Origin: Jannaschia sp. Os4
Lineage (GTDB): Bacteria; Pseudomonadota; Alphaproteobacteria; Rhodobacterales; Rhodobacteraceae
Length of the DNA stretch: 64,000 nt
Assembly (NCBI RefSeq): GCF_016820245.1
Contig: NZ_JAFCAR010000003.1
Span: 62,001 to 126,000 of the forward strand
Reading direction: 5' to 3'
Shown: piece after piece, positions 23,562 to 32,085 of the stretch
How positions within the stretch are numbered: position 1 is the first letter of the stretch
Layout: each line of letters opens with the position of its first letter
Program-made: the position numbers and the translations under genes
The notes under the pieces: model-generated
Told to the model about the DNA's origin: nothing
What the model saw: the letters and a program-made list of their open reading frames with translations, nothing else
Databases searched by the model: none

Positions 23562-24499
23562 CGCGCGGCGAGGGCGCGGGCCGCGCGCACCGCATGGTCC
23601 ATCTCCGGATGGCGCGCGCCGTGCCGCCCCGCCCCGTCCCCGAACCGCAGGAGCCGCCACGCGATCATGGCGTCGAGCTCGGGGGGCGCGCCGCCGTAGC
23701 CCGCCATCACCGCCGCGCGGACGTCGTCGAGGGCCGCCGCGCCTGGCCCCGCCCCGAGCGGCATCGCCGCGCGCACGATCAGCGCGGCGAGGTCGAACGC
23801 CCCCGACCGCCGCCGCTTCCGCCCGAAGTCGAACCCGGTGACCCGGCGCGCGCCCATCACGAGGTTGCGCGGCGTGAGGTCGCCGTGGACCTCGGCGATC
23901 CGCGCCGGGCCGTCCCGCCACGCCGCCGCGCGCGCGTGGCCCCAAGCCGCCAGCGCCGCCGCCTCCGGCCCGGCCCCGGCCGCGGCCCAGCTGGCGGGGG
24001 GCGTGCGGCCCCACGCGCCGAGCTGCGCCACGAGGCCGAGGTCGGGGCGGGCCGGAGGCCCCCCGGTGCGCGGCGCGCCGTGCAGCGCCGCCGCCCACGC
24101 GCCCGCCCGCCGCAGGAGGCCCGTCCGGTCCGCGGGCCCCGCCGCGCGGGCCAAGGCGACCGCGAGGGTCTCGCCCTCGGCCTCGGTCATCAGCACCGCC
24201 CGCCGCGCCGCATCGACGGCGCGCAGCTCCGGCACCGCCGCCGTGGGATGGCCCCGCAGGCGCCGCCCGGCCCGCCGCAGCGCCCGCACCTGCGCCGCCT
24301 CCCAGCGCGGCTCGTCCGTGGGGCCGCACTTGTAGATCAGCCCGCCCCCCGGACGCCGCAGCCGCAGGACGAGCCGGGCGCCGCCCTCCGGGTTCGGGGT
24401 CGGGAGCCGCTCGACCGCGAACGCCGCCGGCGCCGCGCCGATCTCGGCGAGGAGGTCCGGCAGGGCGGCGGCCAAGGGGTGGTCGTGGGGGTCGCTCAT
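23558..24499 (-). CDS. Aminoglycoside phosphotransferase-family kinase-like protein
   Basis: 313 residues from the ATG at 24499. The APH/ChoK-like fold is recognised from IAEVHGDLTPRNLVMGARRV, the Brenner-type catalytic loop (HGDxxxxN, about residues 210-220), and from VTGFDFGRKRRRSGAFDLAA, the metal-binding Asp segment. The N-lobe has LIYKCGPTDEPRWEAAQVRA, with a lysine in the nucleotide-binding position. The family phosphorylates small alcohols, including aminoglycosides, choline and homoserine; this copy, inserted between rimM and trmD on the opposite strand, has no context that identifies the substrate. Resistance function should not be assumed. Confidence 0.75.
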   Translation of the reverse strand: MSDPHDHPLAAALPDLLAEIGAAPAAFAVERLPTPNPEGGARLVLRLRRPGGGLIYKCGPTDEPRWEAAQVRALRRAGRRLRGHPTAAVPELRAVDAARRAVLMTEAEGETLAVALARAAGPADRTGLLRRAGAWAAALHGAPRTGGPPARPDLGLVAQLGAWGRTPPASWAAAGAGPEAAALAAWGHARAAAWRDGPARIAEVHGDLTPRNLVMGARRVTGFDFGRKRRRSGAFDLAALIVRAAMPLGAGPGAAALDDVRAAVMAGYGGAPPELDAMIAWRLLRFGDGAGRHGARHPEMDHAVRAARALAAR

Positions 24500-24647
24500 G
24501 GATCCTGCGTCCTCCGCCGGGCGGCGGAGGTCCAGCCCCTCCCCGCGCGTGGCGACGGGGCGGCGGCTGTTGCCCGGCGGCGACGCGTCCGGCCCGCCCT
24601 CGGCCCGGACGCTTGATGCGGGAAGCCCGCGTTTCCACGGTCGGGGC

Positions 24648-25394
24648 ATGGTCCTCGCGCATCGCATCAACCTCGTGGTCACGCTCGCCGGCCTGCTCCT
24701 GTTCGGGGCGCTCTTCGCGTGGGTGCAGGTCGCGCCCGGCGACCTCGCAGGACGGGCGGCGGACGCGGTCGTGGCGCGGGTGGCCGACGACGCCCGCGCC
24801 CGGCTGACGGAGATGGCCGCGGGAGGGGACGGCGGCCTCGTGGCCGGGGCCGCCGCCCGCGCCGCCGCCGCCGCGCTCGCCCGCGCGGAGGCCGCCGAGG
24901 GCGGGCTGCGCGACCGGCTCGTGCCGTGGGTCCGCGACGTGGCGGAAGGCTGCGACGCCTGCGTGGTCCCGGACGTGCCGCCCGTGGCGCGCCCGCTCGT
25001 GGCGCGGGCGGAGCCGTGGGTGCGCGAGCGGGTGTCCCAGCGGTCCGAGGGGCTGGTCCGGTCCCTCGCCATCTTCGCGGGGACGAACGCGCTGCTCTTC
25101 GCGGCGGCGCTCCTGATCGGGATGGTGAAGGGGCGGGCGGCCAAGCACCTGCTGCTGGTCTCGGCGCTGATGGTCGGGACGATCGCCCTGGCGTCGTGGT
25201 GGTTCGTGACGGGGCAGGACTGGGCGATGTCGGTCCTGATGGGCGACTTCGTGGGCTGGGCCTACGCGGCATACGTGGGCGTGGTCCTGCTGTTCCTGAT
25301 CGACGTCGCGGTCCTGCACGGCGCGATCACGGGGACGATCATCGACGCGATCACCGCCCCGCTCTCGGCTGTCCCGCCGATCGGTCCCTGCTGA
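24648..25394 (+). CDS. Hypothetical multi-pass membrane protein
   Basis: 248 residues from the ATG at 24648 (upstream in-frame codons are low-complexity shadow). Membrane segments: one near the N-terminus (INLVVTLAGLLLFGALFAWV), then an Ala-rich helical periplasmic region containing two nearby cysteines (GCDACVVP), followed by three segments (SLAIFAGTNALLFAAALLIG; LLLVSALMVGTIALASWWFV; AYAAYVGVVLLFLIDVAVLH). The C-GCDAC pair could form a disulfide. No family recognised. It lies between rimM and trmD on the plus strand, 31 bp ahead of trmD, and may be co-transcribed with it. Confidence 0.65.
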   Translation: MVLAHRINLVVTLAGLLLFGALFAWVQVAPGDLAGRAADAVVARVADDARARLTEMAAGGDGGLVAGAAARAAAAALARAEAAEGGLRDRLVPWVRDVAEGCDACVVPDVPPVARPLVARAEPWVRERVSQRSEGLVRSLAIFAGTNALLFAAALLIGMVKGRAAKHLLLVSALMVGTIALASWWFVTGQDWAMSVLMGDFVGWAYAAYVGVVLLFLIDVAVLHGAITGTIIDAITAPLSAVPPIGPC

Positions 25395-25425
25395 CCTCGG
25401 GCGCCGGGCGGGGTAGGGCGGCACC

Positions 25426-26196
25426 ATGACCGACCCCTCCCGCTCCCACGGGCGCCTGCGCGCGACCCCCTCGGCCCGGCCCCGCGACCTGATGGGCGGG
25501 GCGGAGCTGGCCTCGGCGTGGACGGCCCGCGTCGTCACCCTGTTCCCCGAGGCGTTCCCCGGCGTGCTGGGCCACTCCCTGACCGGCACCGCGCTGCGCA
25601 AGGGGGTGTGGCAGTTGCAGACCGTGGCCCTGCGCGACTTCGGCTTGGGCAAGCATCGCAAGGTCGACGACACCCCCGCCGGGGGCGGCGCGGGGCTGGT
25701 GCTGCGGCCCGACGTGGTCGGCCCCGCCTTGGAGGCGGCGGCGGGGCCGTGGCCCACGATCTACCTGTCCCCGCGCGGGCGGCCCTTCGACCAGGGCATG
25801 GCGCGGTGGCTGGCGGGGCAGGGGGGCGTGACGATGCTCTGCGGGCGGTTCGAGGGCGTGGACCAGCGCGCGCTGGACCGGCACCGGGTGCTGGAGGTCT
25901 CGCTCGGGGACTTCGTCCTGACCGGAGGCGAGATCGCGGCGCAGGCGGTGCTGGACGCGACCGTGCGCCTGCTGCCCGGCGTGGTGGGCAACGCCGAGAG
26001 CCTCGCGGAGGAGAGTTTCGCGCCGGAGACGGGCGGGCTGTTGGAGCATCCGCAGTTCACCAAGCCCGCCGAGTGGGAGGGCATGGCGGTCCCCGAGGTG
26101 CTGCTGTCGGGGGACCACGCCAAGGTGGCGGACTGGCGGCGGGCGCAGGCGGAGGCCCTGACGCGGGCGCGGCGTCCCGACCTGCTGGAGGGCTAG
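25426..26196 (+). CDS. trmD: tRNA (guanine-37-N1)-methyltransferase TrmD
   Basis: 256 residues. The SPOUT-fold trefoil-knot motifs are clear: [76 protein letters not shown], and [20 protein letters not shown], followed by [10 protein letters not shown] in the C-domain. It methylates G37 of tRNAs reading CNN codons and prevents +1 frameshifting. A 30-residue N-terminal extension ([18 protein letters not shown]) precedes the domain; I recall similar extensions in Rhodobacterales TrmD, so the ATG at 25426 is retained. The 3' end overlaps the convergent membrane-protein gene by 4 bp. Confidence 0.95.
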   Translation: MTDPSRSHGRLRATPSARPRDLMGGAELASAWTARVVTLFPEAFPGVLGHSLTGTALRKGVWQLQTVALRDFGLGKHRKVDDTPAGGGAGLVLRPDVVGPALEAAAGPWPTIYLSPRGRPFDQGMARWLAGQGGVTMLCGRFEGVDQRALDRHRVLEVSLGDFVLTGGEIAAQAVLDATVRLLPGVVGNAESLAEESFAPETGGLLEHPQFTKPAEWEGMAVPEVLLSGDHAKVADWRRAQAEALTRARRPDLLEG

Positions 26197-27170
26197 GACC
26201 GCGCCGCCACGTCCCGCGCCAGCACGTCCATCGCCAGCCAGCCGGCCCCGCGCATGATCGGCCCGAAGGCCCAGGCCGGGGCCAGCCGCCGCTCGTAGTC
26301 CAGCGCGACCGACAGCCGGGTGCCGCCCGCGACGGGCTCGACCGCGTAGGTGATCGCGCGCAGCCCGATCCACCCCGCCAGCGGCGAGCCGTCGCGCTCC
26401 ACGGTCAGCACGGCGCGGGCGGCGTCCCGGCGGGTCACGCGCATCCGCAGGAGGCCCGTGCCCTCGCGCCCGGTGAACCGCACGTGGCGCCGGGATCCGA
26501 GGTCCACGCCCTCGTCCACGGGCACGGCGACGGGCTGCGGGAAGGGCGAGAGCACCGCCGGGCGCGGGACGGCCGGGGCGGTGGCGGTTCCCATCGCGGC
26601 CCACACGGCCTCGGGCGGCGCGGCCACGGTCCGGGCGGCGGCGGCGCGGCCCGCCCCGTCGAGGACGAAGCCGCCGAACCCCTCCAGCGAGGCGCCCGCG
26701 ACCACGAGGAGGACGAGCGCGAAGGTCGCGCCGTCCCGGGCGTCGTCGCCCCCGCCGCGCGCGGCGCGGACCGCCGCCGCCGCGCCCTTGTAGAGCAGCC
26801 ACAGGACCAGCGCGGCGAGGCCCACGACGACCGCGATCATCGTGCCGCAGACGATCACGAAGAACACGAGCGCGGCGGCCTCCTCGGCGGCGGTGCCCGC
26901 ATGGGCGGGCATGGGCAGGACGGCATGCGCCCCGAGCAGGCCCGCCACCATGAGGGCGGAGGTGCCGACCGCGCGGCCCAGCACCCGGCCGGCCCAGCCC
27001 GGCGCGAGGTCGCGCCCGGCCCAGAGCGCCGCCGCGTGCACGAGGAGGAGGACGCCCAAGGGGGCCACGAACTGGAGCCCCGTGCGCAGGTGCGGCCCCC
27101 GCGAGACCATCCATGCGAAGGCCAGCGCGGCGGCGGCGGCGGCGAGGTGGGCGGCGAGGGCGCGGGTCAT
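26193..27170 (-). CDS. Membrane protein with C-terminal SRPBCC-like domain
   Basis: 325 residues from the ATG at 27170. Four N-terminal membrane segments ([78 protein letters not shown]) and a fifth around [20 protein letters not shown] are followed by a soluble domain that reads like a polyketide-cyclase/START-type SRPBCC fold ([55 protein letters not shown]). SRPBCC domains bind hydrophobic ligands. Combination with membrane helices suggests a lipid- or isoprenoid-related role, but this is a guess. It separates trmD from rplS on the opposite strand. Confidence 0.65.
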   Translation of the reverse strand: MTRALAAHLAAAAAALAFAWMVSRGPHLRTGLQFVAPLGVLLLVHAAALWAGRDLAPGWAGRVLGRAVGTSALMVAGLLGAHAVLPMPAHAGTAAEEAAALVFFVIVCGTMIAVVVGLAALVLWLLYKGAAAAVRAARGGGDDARDGATFALVLLVVAGASLEGFGGFVLDGAGRAAAARTVAAPPEAVWAAMGTATAPAVPRPAVLSPFPQPVAVPVDEGVDLGSRRHVRFTGREGTGLLRMRVTRRDAARAVLTVERDGSPLAGWIGLRAITYAVEPVAGGTRLSVALDYERRLAPAWAFGPIMRGAGWLAMDVLARDVAARS

Positions 27171-27338
27171 GCCCGGACGGTGCCCCGCCCGCCCGTCCGC
27201 GTCCATCCCCGCTTGCGCGGCGCCCGCCATGCGCGTATGCGGCGCCGTCCCCCTCGGGGGACCACAACCAACAGCCGCCGGACGTACCGGTGGACATCAT
27301 CCGCGGGTTCAACCGCGTCGTATCGAAAGGAGGGTCCC

Positions 27339-27725
27339 ATGGACCTCATCGCCCAGCTGGAGGCCGAGCAGGTCGCCCAGCTCGCCAAGGACATCCCCGA
27401 CTTCAAGGCCGGCGACACCGTGCGCGTCGGCTTCAAGGTCACGGAAGGCACGCGCACCCGCGTGCAGAACTACGAGGGCGTCTGCATCAGCCGCAAGAAC
27501 GGCGAGGGCATCGCCGGCTCGTTCACGGTCCGCAAGATCAGCTTCGGCGAGGGCGTCGAGCGGGTCTTCCCGCTGCACTCGACGAACATCGACTCGATCG
27601 AGGTCGTGCGCCGGGGCCGCGTGCGCCGCTCCAAGCTCTACTACCTCCGCGAGCGCCGCGGGAAGTCCGCGCGCATCAAGGAGATGACCAACTACAAGCC
27701 GCGCGCGGCGAAGACGGAGGCCTGA
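27339..27725 (+). CDS. rplS: 50S ribosomal protein L19
   Basis: 128 residues, full length. Conserved L19 segments: [80 protein letters not shown] and [12 protein letters not shown]. The ATG at 27339 has a near-perfect ribosome binding site (AAAGGAGGG, 27327-27335). L19 sits at the 30S-50S interface. It is followed 3 bp later by rpmE, forming a two-gene ribosomal unit ended by a strong terminator. Confidence 0.97.
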   Translation: MDLIAQLEAEQVAQLAKDIPDFKAGDTVRVGFKVTEGTRTRVQNYEGVCISRKNGEGIAGSFTVRKISFGEGVERVFPLHSTNIDSIEVVRRGRVRRSKLYYLRERRGKSARIKEMTNYKPRAAKTEA

Positions 27726-27728
27726 GCC

Positions 27729-27950
27729 GTGAAGAAGGACATCCATCCCGACTACCACACCGTCGACGTCAAGCTGGTCGACGGCACCGTGGTGCAGATG
27801 CGCTCGACCTACGGGTCGGAGGGCGCGTCGATCTCGCTCGACATCGACCCCTCGGTGCACCCCGCGTGGACCGGCGGCAACACCCGCCTGATGGACACCG
27901 GCGGGCGCGTGTCGAAGTTCAAGAACAAGTACGCGGGCCTCGGCTTCTGA
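27729..27950 (+). CDS. rpmE: 50S ribosomal protein L31, zinc-free form
   Basis: 73 residues from a GTG at 27729. L31 is recognised by [20 protein letters not shown] and the C-terminal [20 protein letters not shown], then [10 protein letters not shown]. The CxxC pairs of the zinc-containing form are missing (no cysteine at all), so this is the C-minus type, although it is the only L31 in the window. Zinc-independent L31 paralogs often replace the zinc form under zinc limitation; here it is the rplS-linked copy and probably the housekeeping one. Confidence 0.93.
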   Translation: MKKDIHPDYHTVDVKLVDGTVVQMRSTYGSEGASISLDIDPSVHPAWTGGNTRLMDTGGRVSKFKNKYAGLGF

Positions 27951-27968
27951 GCCGTCCGCCTCCGGATC

Positions 27969-27996
27969 GAAGGGCCGCCCTCCGGGGCGGCCCTTC
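27969..27996 (+). terminator. Intrinsic terminator after rpmE
   Basis: Perfect 11-bp arms GAAGGGCCGCC and GGCGGCCCTTC with a 6-nt loop, followed by TTCGTTCG. It ends the rplS-rpmE transcript and, read in reverse, also the convergent DUF1127 gene. Confidence 0.85.
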
Positions 27997-28008
27997 TTCG
28001 TTCGGGGG

Positions 28009-28245
28009 TCAGGCGCGGTCGGCGCGGGGCGGCGGCCCGGCCTCGCCCGCCGAGCGGCGGGTGCGCCAGTCGGGCAGACCGACGTCGCGCGCGGCCTCGC
28101 GCGAGAGGCCCGCGAGCAGGGCGGCGTCCCGGCGGCGGGCCCGCCACGCGGCGAGCCGGGCCAGCGGGCCGGGCGTCGCACGCGCGGCGGCGAGGTCGGC
28201 GAGCGCCCGCGGGCCGACGGGGTCGTGGAGGCGGGTCATGGACAT
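28009..28245 (-). CDS. DUF1127 family small protein
   Basis: 78 residues from the ATG at 28245 (GGAG 10 bp upstream); a second in-frame ATG is at 28239. The DUF1127 signature is the basic region RLAAWRARRRDAALLAGLSR followed by EAARDVGLPDWRTRR. In alphaproteobacteria DUF1127 proteins are small arginine-rich proteins; some take part in phosphate, RNA or stress regulation, as I recall for Agrobacterium and Rhodobacter (CcaF1). It is convergent with rpmE and shares its terminator. The C-terminal extension (EAGPPPRADRA) is unremarkable. Confidence 0.75.
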   Translation of the reverse strand: MSMTRLHDPVGPRALADLAAARATPGPLARLAAWRARRRDAALLAGLSREAARDVGLPDWRTRRSAGEAGPPPRADRA

Positions 28246-28409
28246 GGGAAGGCTCCTCGGAAGGGGGTGGATCGCGGCCCCCAGCCTTCCCGACCCCCCG
28301 TCAGCGCCGCGTGCCTCCCCCGCCGCGCGCCCGTGCGGGACGCGTTAGAAATGCGTGAAAAGCGCCCGCCGCGATCGCCCGGACGCCGCCGATCGTCTAT
28401 CGTCGCGCC

Positions 28410-30035
28410 ATGACACGTCCCGCGCCCCCGCGTCCCCTGACGCTCCACCTGAGCGGCCCGCTGCGCGTCCTCGACGGGGACGGGGCGGCCATCGACGGGA
28501 TCGGGCAGCGCGGGCGTGCCCTGCTGGCGTTCCTCGCCTGCCAAGAGGGTCAGCGCGCCGAGCGGTCGGCGGCGGCGGACCTGCTCTGGTCCGACCGGGC
28601 GGAGGCGCAGGCCCGCGCGTCGCTGCGCCAGGAACTGTCGGCCCTGCGCCGCGCCCTGCCGCCGGACGTGCTGGGCGCCGACCGCTACGCCGTCTGGCTG
28701 GAGCCCGGCGGGTCGGAGGTGCGCCGGACGCGGGGCGCGCCCTTCCTGCAGGGGTTCGACCTCGCCTCGGAGGGGTTCGAGGACTGGCTGCGCGCGGCGC
28801 GGCAGCGGGGCGACGCCGCGCCCGCCGCCCCGCGCGCGGTGCGCGAGCGCCCGGCGCTGGCGGTGATGCCCTTCGCGGAACTGGGCGTCCCGGCCGAGGA
28901 CATGTTCGCGGACGGCGTCGTCGAGGAGATCACCGGCGCGCTGGGGCGGGTCCACGACTTCCACGTCGTCGCGCGGCAGTCGGCATGGGCGCTGCGGGGC
29001 GAGGCGATCGACGCGCCCGAGGCGGCGCGGCGCCTCGGCGTCGAGTACGTGGTCGAGGGGTCGGTGCGCCGGGCGGGCGACCGGGTCCGGATCGAGGTCC
29101 GGCTCGTGCGGGGCGGCGACGGGCGGACCGTCTGGTCCGAGCGGTTCGACGACCGGCTGGACGATCTGCTGGACCTGCAGGACCGGATCGCCGCGCGCGT
29201 GGCGGGGCACCTGTCGCCCGGCCTGCGGGCCGCCGAGATCCGGCGCGCGGGCCGCTGCACCGGCGACCCGAGCGCCTACGAGCGGATGCTGACGGGGCTG
29301 CCGCATTTCTGGATCCACGACCCGGAGGAGAACCGCCGCGCGCTGGCGGCCTTCGACGCGGCGCTGGCGGTCGATCCGGCCTATGCGCCCGCGCTGGCGA
29401 TGAAGGCGTGGGCGCATGCGCAGGCCTGCTGCTACGTCTGGACGGACGACGTCGAGGGCGCGCGCGCCGCGTCGACCCGCGCGGCGGCGGCCGCCTTCGC
29501 GGGCGCGCAGGACCGGCCGCAGGCGCTGACCGCGCTGTCGGCGGCGGCGGCGATGGCGCGCAGCGACTTCGCCGCGTCGGAGGCGCTGGCGCAGCGCGCG
29601 CTGGAGATCGACCCCAACACTGCGTGGGGCTGGCTGCGCCTCGGCTGGGCCGGCGTCTATCTCGGGCGCCCCGAGGAGGCGCTGGCGCAGTTCGACCGCG
29701 CCGAGGCGCTCAGCCCGCTGGACCCGTTCCGCTTCAACATGGAGTTCGGGCGCGGCTGCGCGCTGCGCGCGATGCGGCGCTTGGACGAGGCCGTCGACGC
29801 CATCGAGCGCGGGCTGCGGGCGGCGCCCGCCGCGCGGTGGGCCAACCGGATGCTGTTCGGCGCCCTCTGGCTGGCCGGGCGCGAGGAGGAGGCGATCGCG
29901 GCGGGGCGGCGCTGGCTGGCGGCGCATCCCGGCCTCTCGCGCGAGACGCTGCGGAACGGCATGGTCCAGTGGAGCCACGACCCCGCCTATGCCGACCTGC
30001 TCCATCGGTTCGACGAGCTGATCCCGCCCGGCTGA
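28410..30035 (+). CDS. SARP/BTAD-like winged-helix regulator with TolB-like and TPR domains
   Basis: 541 residues in three parts. Residues 10-95: a winged-helix and BTAD-like start (LTLHLSGPLRVLDGDGAAID, GRALLAFLACQEGQRAERSA, QARASLRQELSALRRALPP). Residues 150-275: a TolB/FlgO-like domain common in adenylate-cyclase-associated regulators (PALAVMPFAELGVPAEDMFA, DGVVEEITGALGRVHDFHVV, RRLGVEYVVEGSVRRAGDRV). Residues 290-520: TPR repeats (LAAFDAALAVDPAYAPALAM, SEALAQRALEIDPNTAWGWL, ALAQFDRAEALSPLDPFRFN). No cyclase domain is present. It is probably a cytoplasmic transcriptional activator with a protein-interaction tail. It stands alone before mipZ with a 140-bp gap. Confidence 0.75.
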   Translation: MTRPAPPRPLTLHLSGPLRVLDGDGAAIDGIGQRGRALLAFLACQEGQRAERSAAADLLWSDRAEAQARASLRQELSALRRALPPDVLGADRYAVWLEPGGSEVRRTRGAPFLQGFDLASEGFEDWLRAARQRGDAAPAAPRAVRERPALAVMPFAELGVPAEDMFADGVVEEITGALGRVHDFHVVARQSAWALRGEAIDAPEAARRLGVEYVVEGSVRRAGDRVRIEVRLVRGGDGRTVWSERFDDRLDDLLDLQDRIAARVAGHLSPGLRAAEIRRAGRCTGDPSAYERMLTGLPHFWIHDPEENRRALAAFDAALAVDPAYAPALAMKAWAHAQACCYVWTDDVEGARAASTRAAAAAFAGAQDRPQALTALSAAAAMARSDFAASEALAQRALEIDPNTAWGWLRLGWAGVYLGRPEEALAQFDRAEALSPLDPFRFNMEFGRGCALRAMRRLDEAVDAIERGLRAAPAARWANRMLFGALWLAGREEEAIAAGRRWLAAHPGLSRETLRNGMVQWSHDPAYADLLHRFDELIPPG

Positions 30036-30175
30036 GGTTCGGGGCGCCGGGGCGGTGCGCGCGCACCACGGTGCGCGGCCAATCGCGCGCGCGCCCCGTG
30101 CCGGGCGGCGGTCCGCCGCCTATAACCCGCGGCGACGCGCCGGCCCGGCGCGGCGAGGGGAACGGCGGGCAGGTC

Positions 30176-30985
30176 ATGGCGCACATCATCGTGTTCGGCA
30201 ACGAGAAGGGCGGCTCGGGCAAGTCGACCACCTGCATGCACGTGGCCACCGCCCTCGTGCGGTCGGGGGCGCGCGTCGGCGTGCTGGACCTCGACCTGCG
30301 CCAACGCAGCCTCGGGCGCTACGTCGAGAACCGCCGCGCCTTCGCGCAGGCGCAGGGCGTGCCCCTGCCCACGCCCGTCCTCGCCGACCTGCCCAAGATC
30401 GACCGCGCCGCGCTGCCGCCCGGCGACAACCCGTTCGACGTGGCCCTGACCCGCGCGGTGGCCGAACTGGAGACGCGGGCCGACTTCGTGGTGATCGACT
30501 GCCCCGGCTCGCACACGCGCCTGTCGCAGGTGGCGCACAGCCTCGCCGACACGCTGGTGACGCCGCTCAACGACAGCTTCGTGGACTTCGACCTGCTGGC
30601 GCGCATCGACCCGGCCTCGGGCAGGATCACGGGGCCGTCCGTCTACTCCGAGATGGTGTGGCACGCGCGGCAGCTGCGGGCGAAGGCGGGGCTGCGGGCG
30701 ATGGACTGGATCGTGCTGCGCAACCGCCTCGGGGCGCAGGAGATGCACAACAAGCGCAAGATGGGCGCCGCGCTGGAGAAGCTGTCCAAGCGGATCGGCT
30801 TCCGCGTGGCGCCGGGCTTCTCGGAGCGGGTGATCTTCCGCGAGCTCTTCCCGCGGGGCATGACCCTGTTGGACCTACGCGACATCGGGATCGAGAACCT
30901 CAACATCTCGAACGTCGCCGCCCGCGCCGAGGTGCGCGAGCTGGTCCGGTCGTTGAACCTCCCGTCGGTGGAGATCGCGTTCTGA
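30176..30985 (+). CDS. mipZ: MipZ-type ParA/MinD-family ATPase
   Basis: 269 residues. The deviant Walker A reads FGNEKGGSGKSTTCMHVATA; the signature of MipZ follows in VGVLDLDLRQRSLGRYVENR and a central insertion with FVVIDCPGSHTRLSQVAHSL as Walker B region; NDSFVDFDLLARIDP and DWIVLRNRLGAQEMHNKRKM match MipZ more than ParA. In Caulobacter, MipZ forms polar gradients by binding ParB and inhibits FtsZ assembly, placing division at midcell; a similar role is likely here. No parB is adjacent, as is normal for mipZ. A bidirectional hairpin follows. Confidence 0.9.
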   Translation: MAHIIVFGNEKGGSGKSTTCMHVATALVRSGARVGVLDLDLRQRSLGRYVENRRAFAQAQGVPLPTPVLADLPKIDRAALPPGDNPFDVALTRAVAELETRADFVVIDCPGSHTRLSQVAHSLADTLVTPLNDSFVDFDLLARIDPASGRITGPSVYSEMVWHARQLRAKAGLRAMDWIVLRNRLGAQEMHNKRKMGAALEKLSKRIGFRVAPGFSERVIFRELFPRGMTLLDLRDIGIENLNISNVAARAEVRELVRSLNLPSVEIAF

Positions 30986-31004
30986 CCGCCCCCGCCGGGG
31001 GCGG
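30986..31004. terminator. Bidirectional hairpin between mipZ and cydB
   Basis: 8-bp arms CCGCCCCC and GGGGGCGG with loop GCC occupy most of the 25-bp gap between the two convergent genes. Confidence 0.6.
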
Positions 31005-31010
31005 CCCCGG

Positions 31011-32027
31011 TCAGTGGTAGCGCAGTTCCTTGGTCTTCCCACGGAACACCCAGTAGGCGAGGATCGTGTAGCCGATGATCGACGGGATTACGAAGCACGC
31101 GCCCACGAGGATGATCATCAGGCTCTCGGGCGCCGACGCCGCCTCGTAGATCGTCAGCTGCTCGGGCACGACGTAGGGGTAGAAGCTGTAGGCCAGCCCG
31201 AGGAACGCCAGCAGGAACAGGCCGAGGGCGGCGGTGAACGGCGCCCACGCCCAGCGGTCCCCCTCGGCGGGCAGGTGGGCGAAGGCGCGCCACAGCAGCA
31301 CGAGCAGGCCCAGCGACAGCAGCGGGAGCGGCGCGAGCCACAGCGCCTCGGGGAAGGAGAACCACTTCTCCCAGATGCGGGGGCTCACGAGCGGCGAGGC
31401 GAGCGACACGGCGGCGATGCCGCCCGCCAGCCCGAAGATGCAGGACTTGGCCCAGCGCACCGCCTCGGCCTGCAGGTTGCCCTCGGCCTTGAGGATCAGC
31501 CAGCAGGCCCCGATGAAGGCGTAGCCCAGCGTCAGGCAGACGGCGCAGAGCGCGGCGAAGGCCCACGTGGCCCACGTCTCCTCCAAGCCCATGACGTAGA
31601 TGCCGAGCATCCACCCTTGGGCCAGCGTCGCCATCAGGGAGCCAGCGAAGAACGCCTTGTTCCACGCCTCCCGGTGCTGGACGCGGGCCTTGACCCGGAA
31701 CTCGAAGGACACGCCGCGCAGGATCAAGCCCACCAGCAGCACGAAGACCGGCAGGTAGAGCGACGACAGGATCAGCCCGTGCGCCGCCGGGAAGGCCACG
31801 AGCAGCAGGCCCACGGCCAGCACCAGCCACGTCTCGTTGGCGTCCCAGAACGGGCCGATGGAGGCGACCATCATGTCCCGCTCCTCGCCGTCGTCGGCGA
31901 AGGGCGTGAGGATGCCCACGCCGAGGTCGTAGCCGTCGAGGATGACGTAGAGCAGGATCGAGACGCCCATCAGCCCCGCGAAGACCAGCGGCAGCCATGT
32001 GTCGGGGGTGGTGCCGAAGAGTTCCAT
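31011..32027 (-). CDS. cydB: Cytochrome bd-type ubiquinol oxidase subunit II
   Basis: 338 residues with about eight to nine membrane segments. Conserved elements: an N-terminal TWLPLVFAGLMGVSILLYVI followed by LDGYDLGVGILTPFADDGEE, GPFWDANETWLVLAVGLLLV, and a LRGVSFEFRVKARVQHREAW segment. Subunit II stabilises the haem-bearing subunit I in the inner membrane; the complex oxidises ubiquinol and reduces oxygen with high affinity. It lies 58 bp downstream of cydA. No cydX-like microprotein follows: only 25 bp separate its stop from the convergent mipZ gene. Confidence 0.95.
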   Translation of the reverse strand: MELFGTTPDTWLPLVFAGLMGVSILLYVILDGYDLGVGILTPFADDGEERDMMVASIGPFWDANETWLVLAVGLLLVAFPAAHGLILSSLYLPVFVLLVGLILRGVSFEFRVKARVQHREAWNKAFFAGSLMATLAQGWMLGIYVMGLEETWATWAFAALCAVCLTLGYAFIGACWLILKAEGNLQAEAVRWAKSCIFGLAGGIAAVSLASPLVSPRIWEKWFSFPEALWLAPLPLLSLGLLVLLWRAFAHLPAEGDRWAWAPFTAALGLFLLAFLGLAYSFYPYVVPEQLTIYEAASAPESLMIILVGACFVIPSIIGYTILAYWVFRGKTKELRYH

Positions 32028-32053
32028 GTCCGTGTGTCCCGTCCGAGTGGGGC

Positions 32054-32076
32054 GCCGCGCCCCGGCGGGGCGCGGC
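32054..32076 (-). promoter_or_regulatory. Stem-loop between cydA and cydB
   Basis: Perfect 10-bp arms (GCCGCGCCCC and its complement) with a 3-nt loop fill the 58-bp cydA-cydB spacer. With no U-tract this is more likely an mRNA-stabilising or partially terminating structure that sets the cydA:cydB ratio. Confidence 0.45.
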
Positions 32077-32085
32077 GCGCGTTGG

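Noticed and set aside
23558-24499. Antibiotic-resistance reading of the aminoglycoside-phosphotransferase-like gene
   Set aside because: Only the general kinase fold motifs are visible; the location in a housekeeping cluster and absence of mobile elements argue against an acquired resistance gene.
30986-31010. A cydX-type microprotein after cydB
   Set aside because: Only 25 bp separate the convergent cydB and mipZ stops, and they are occupied by a hairpin.
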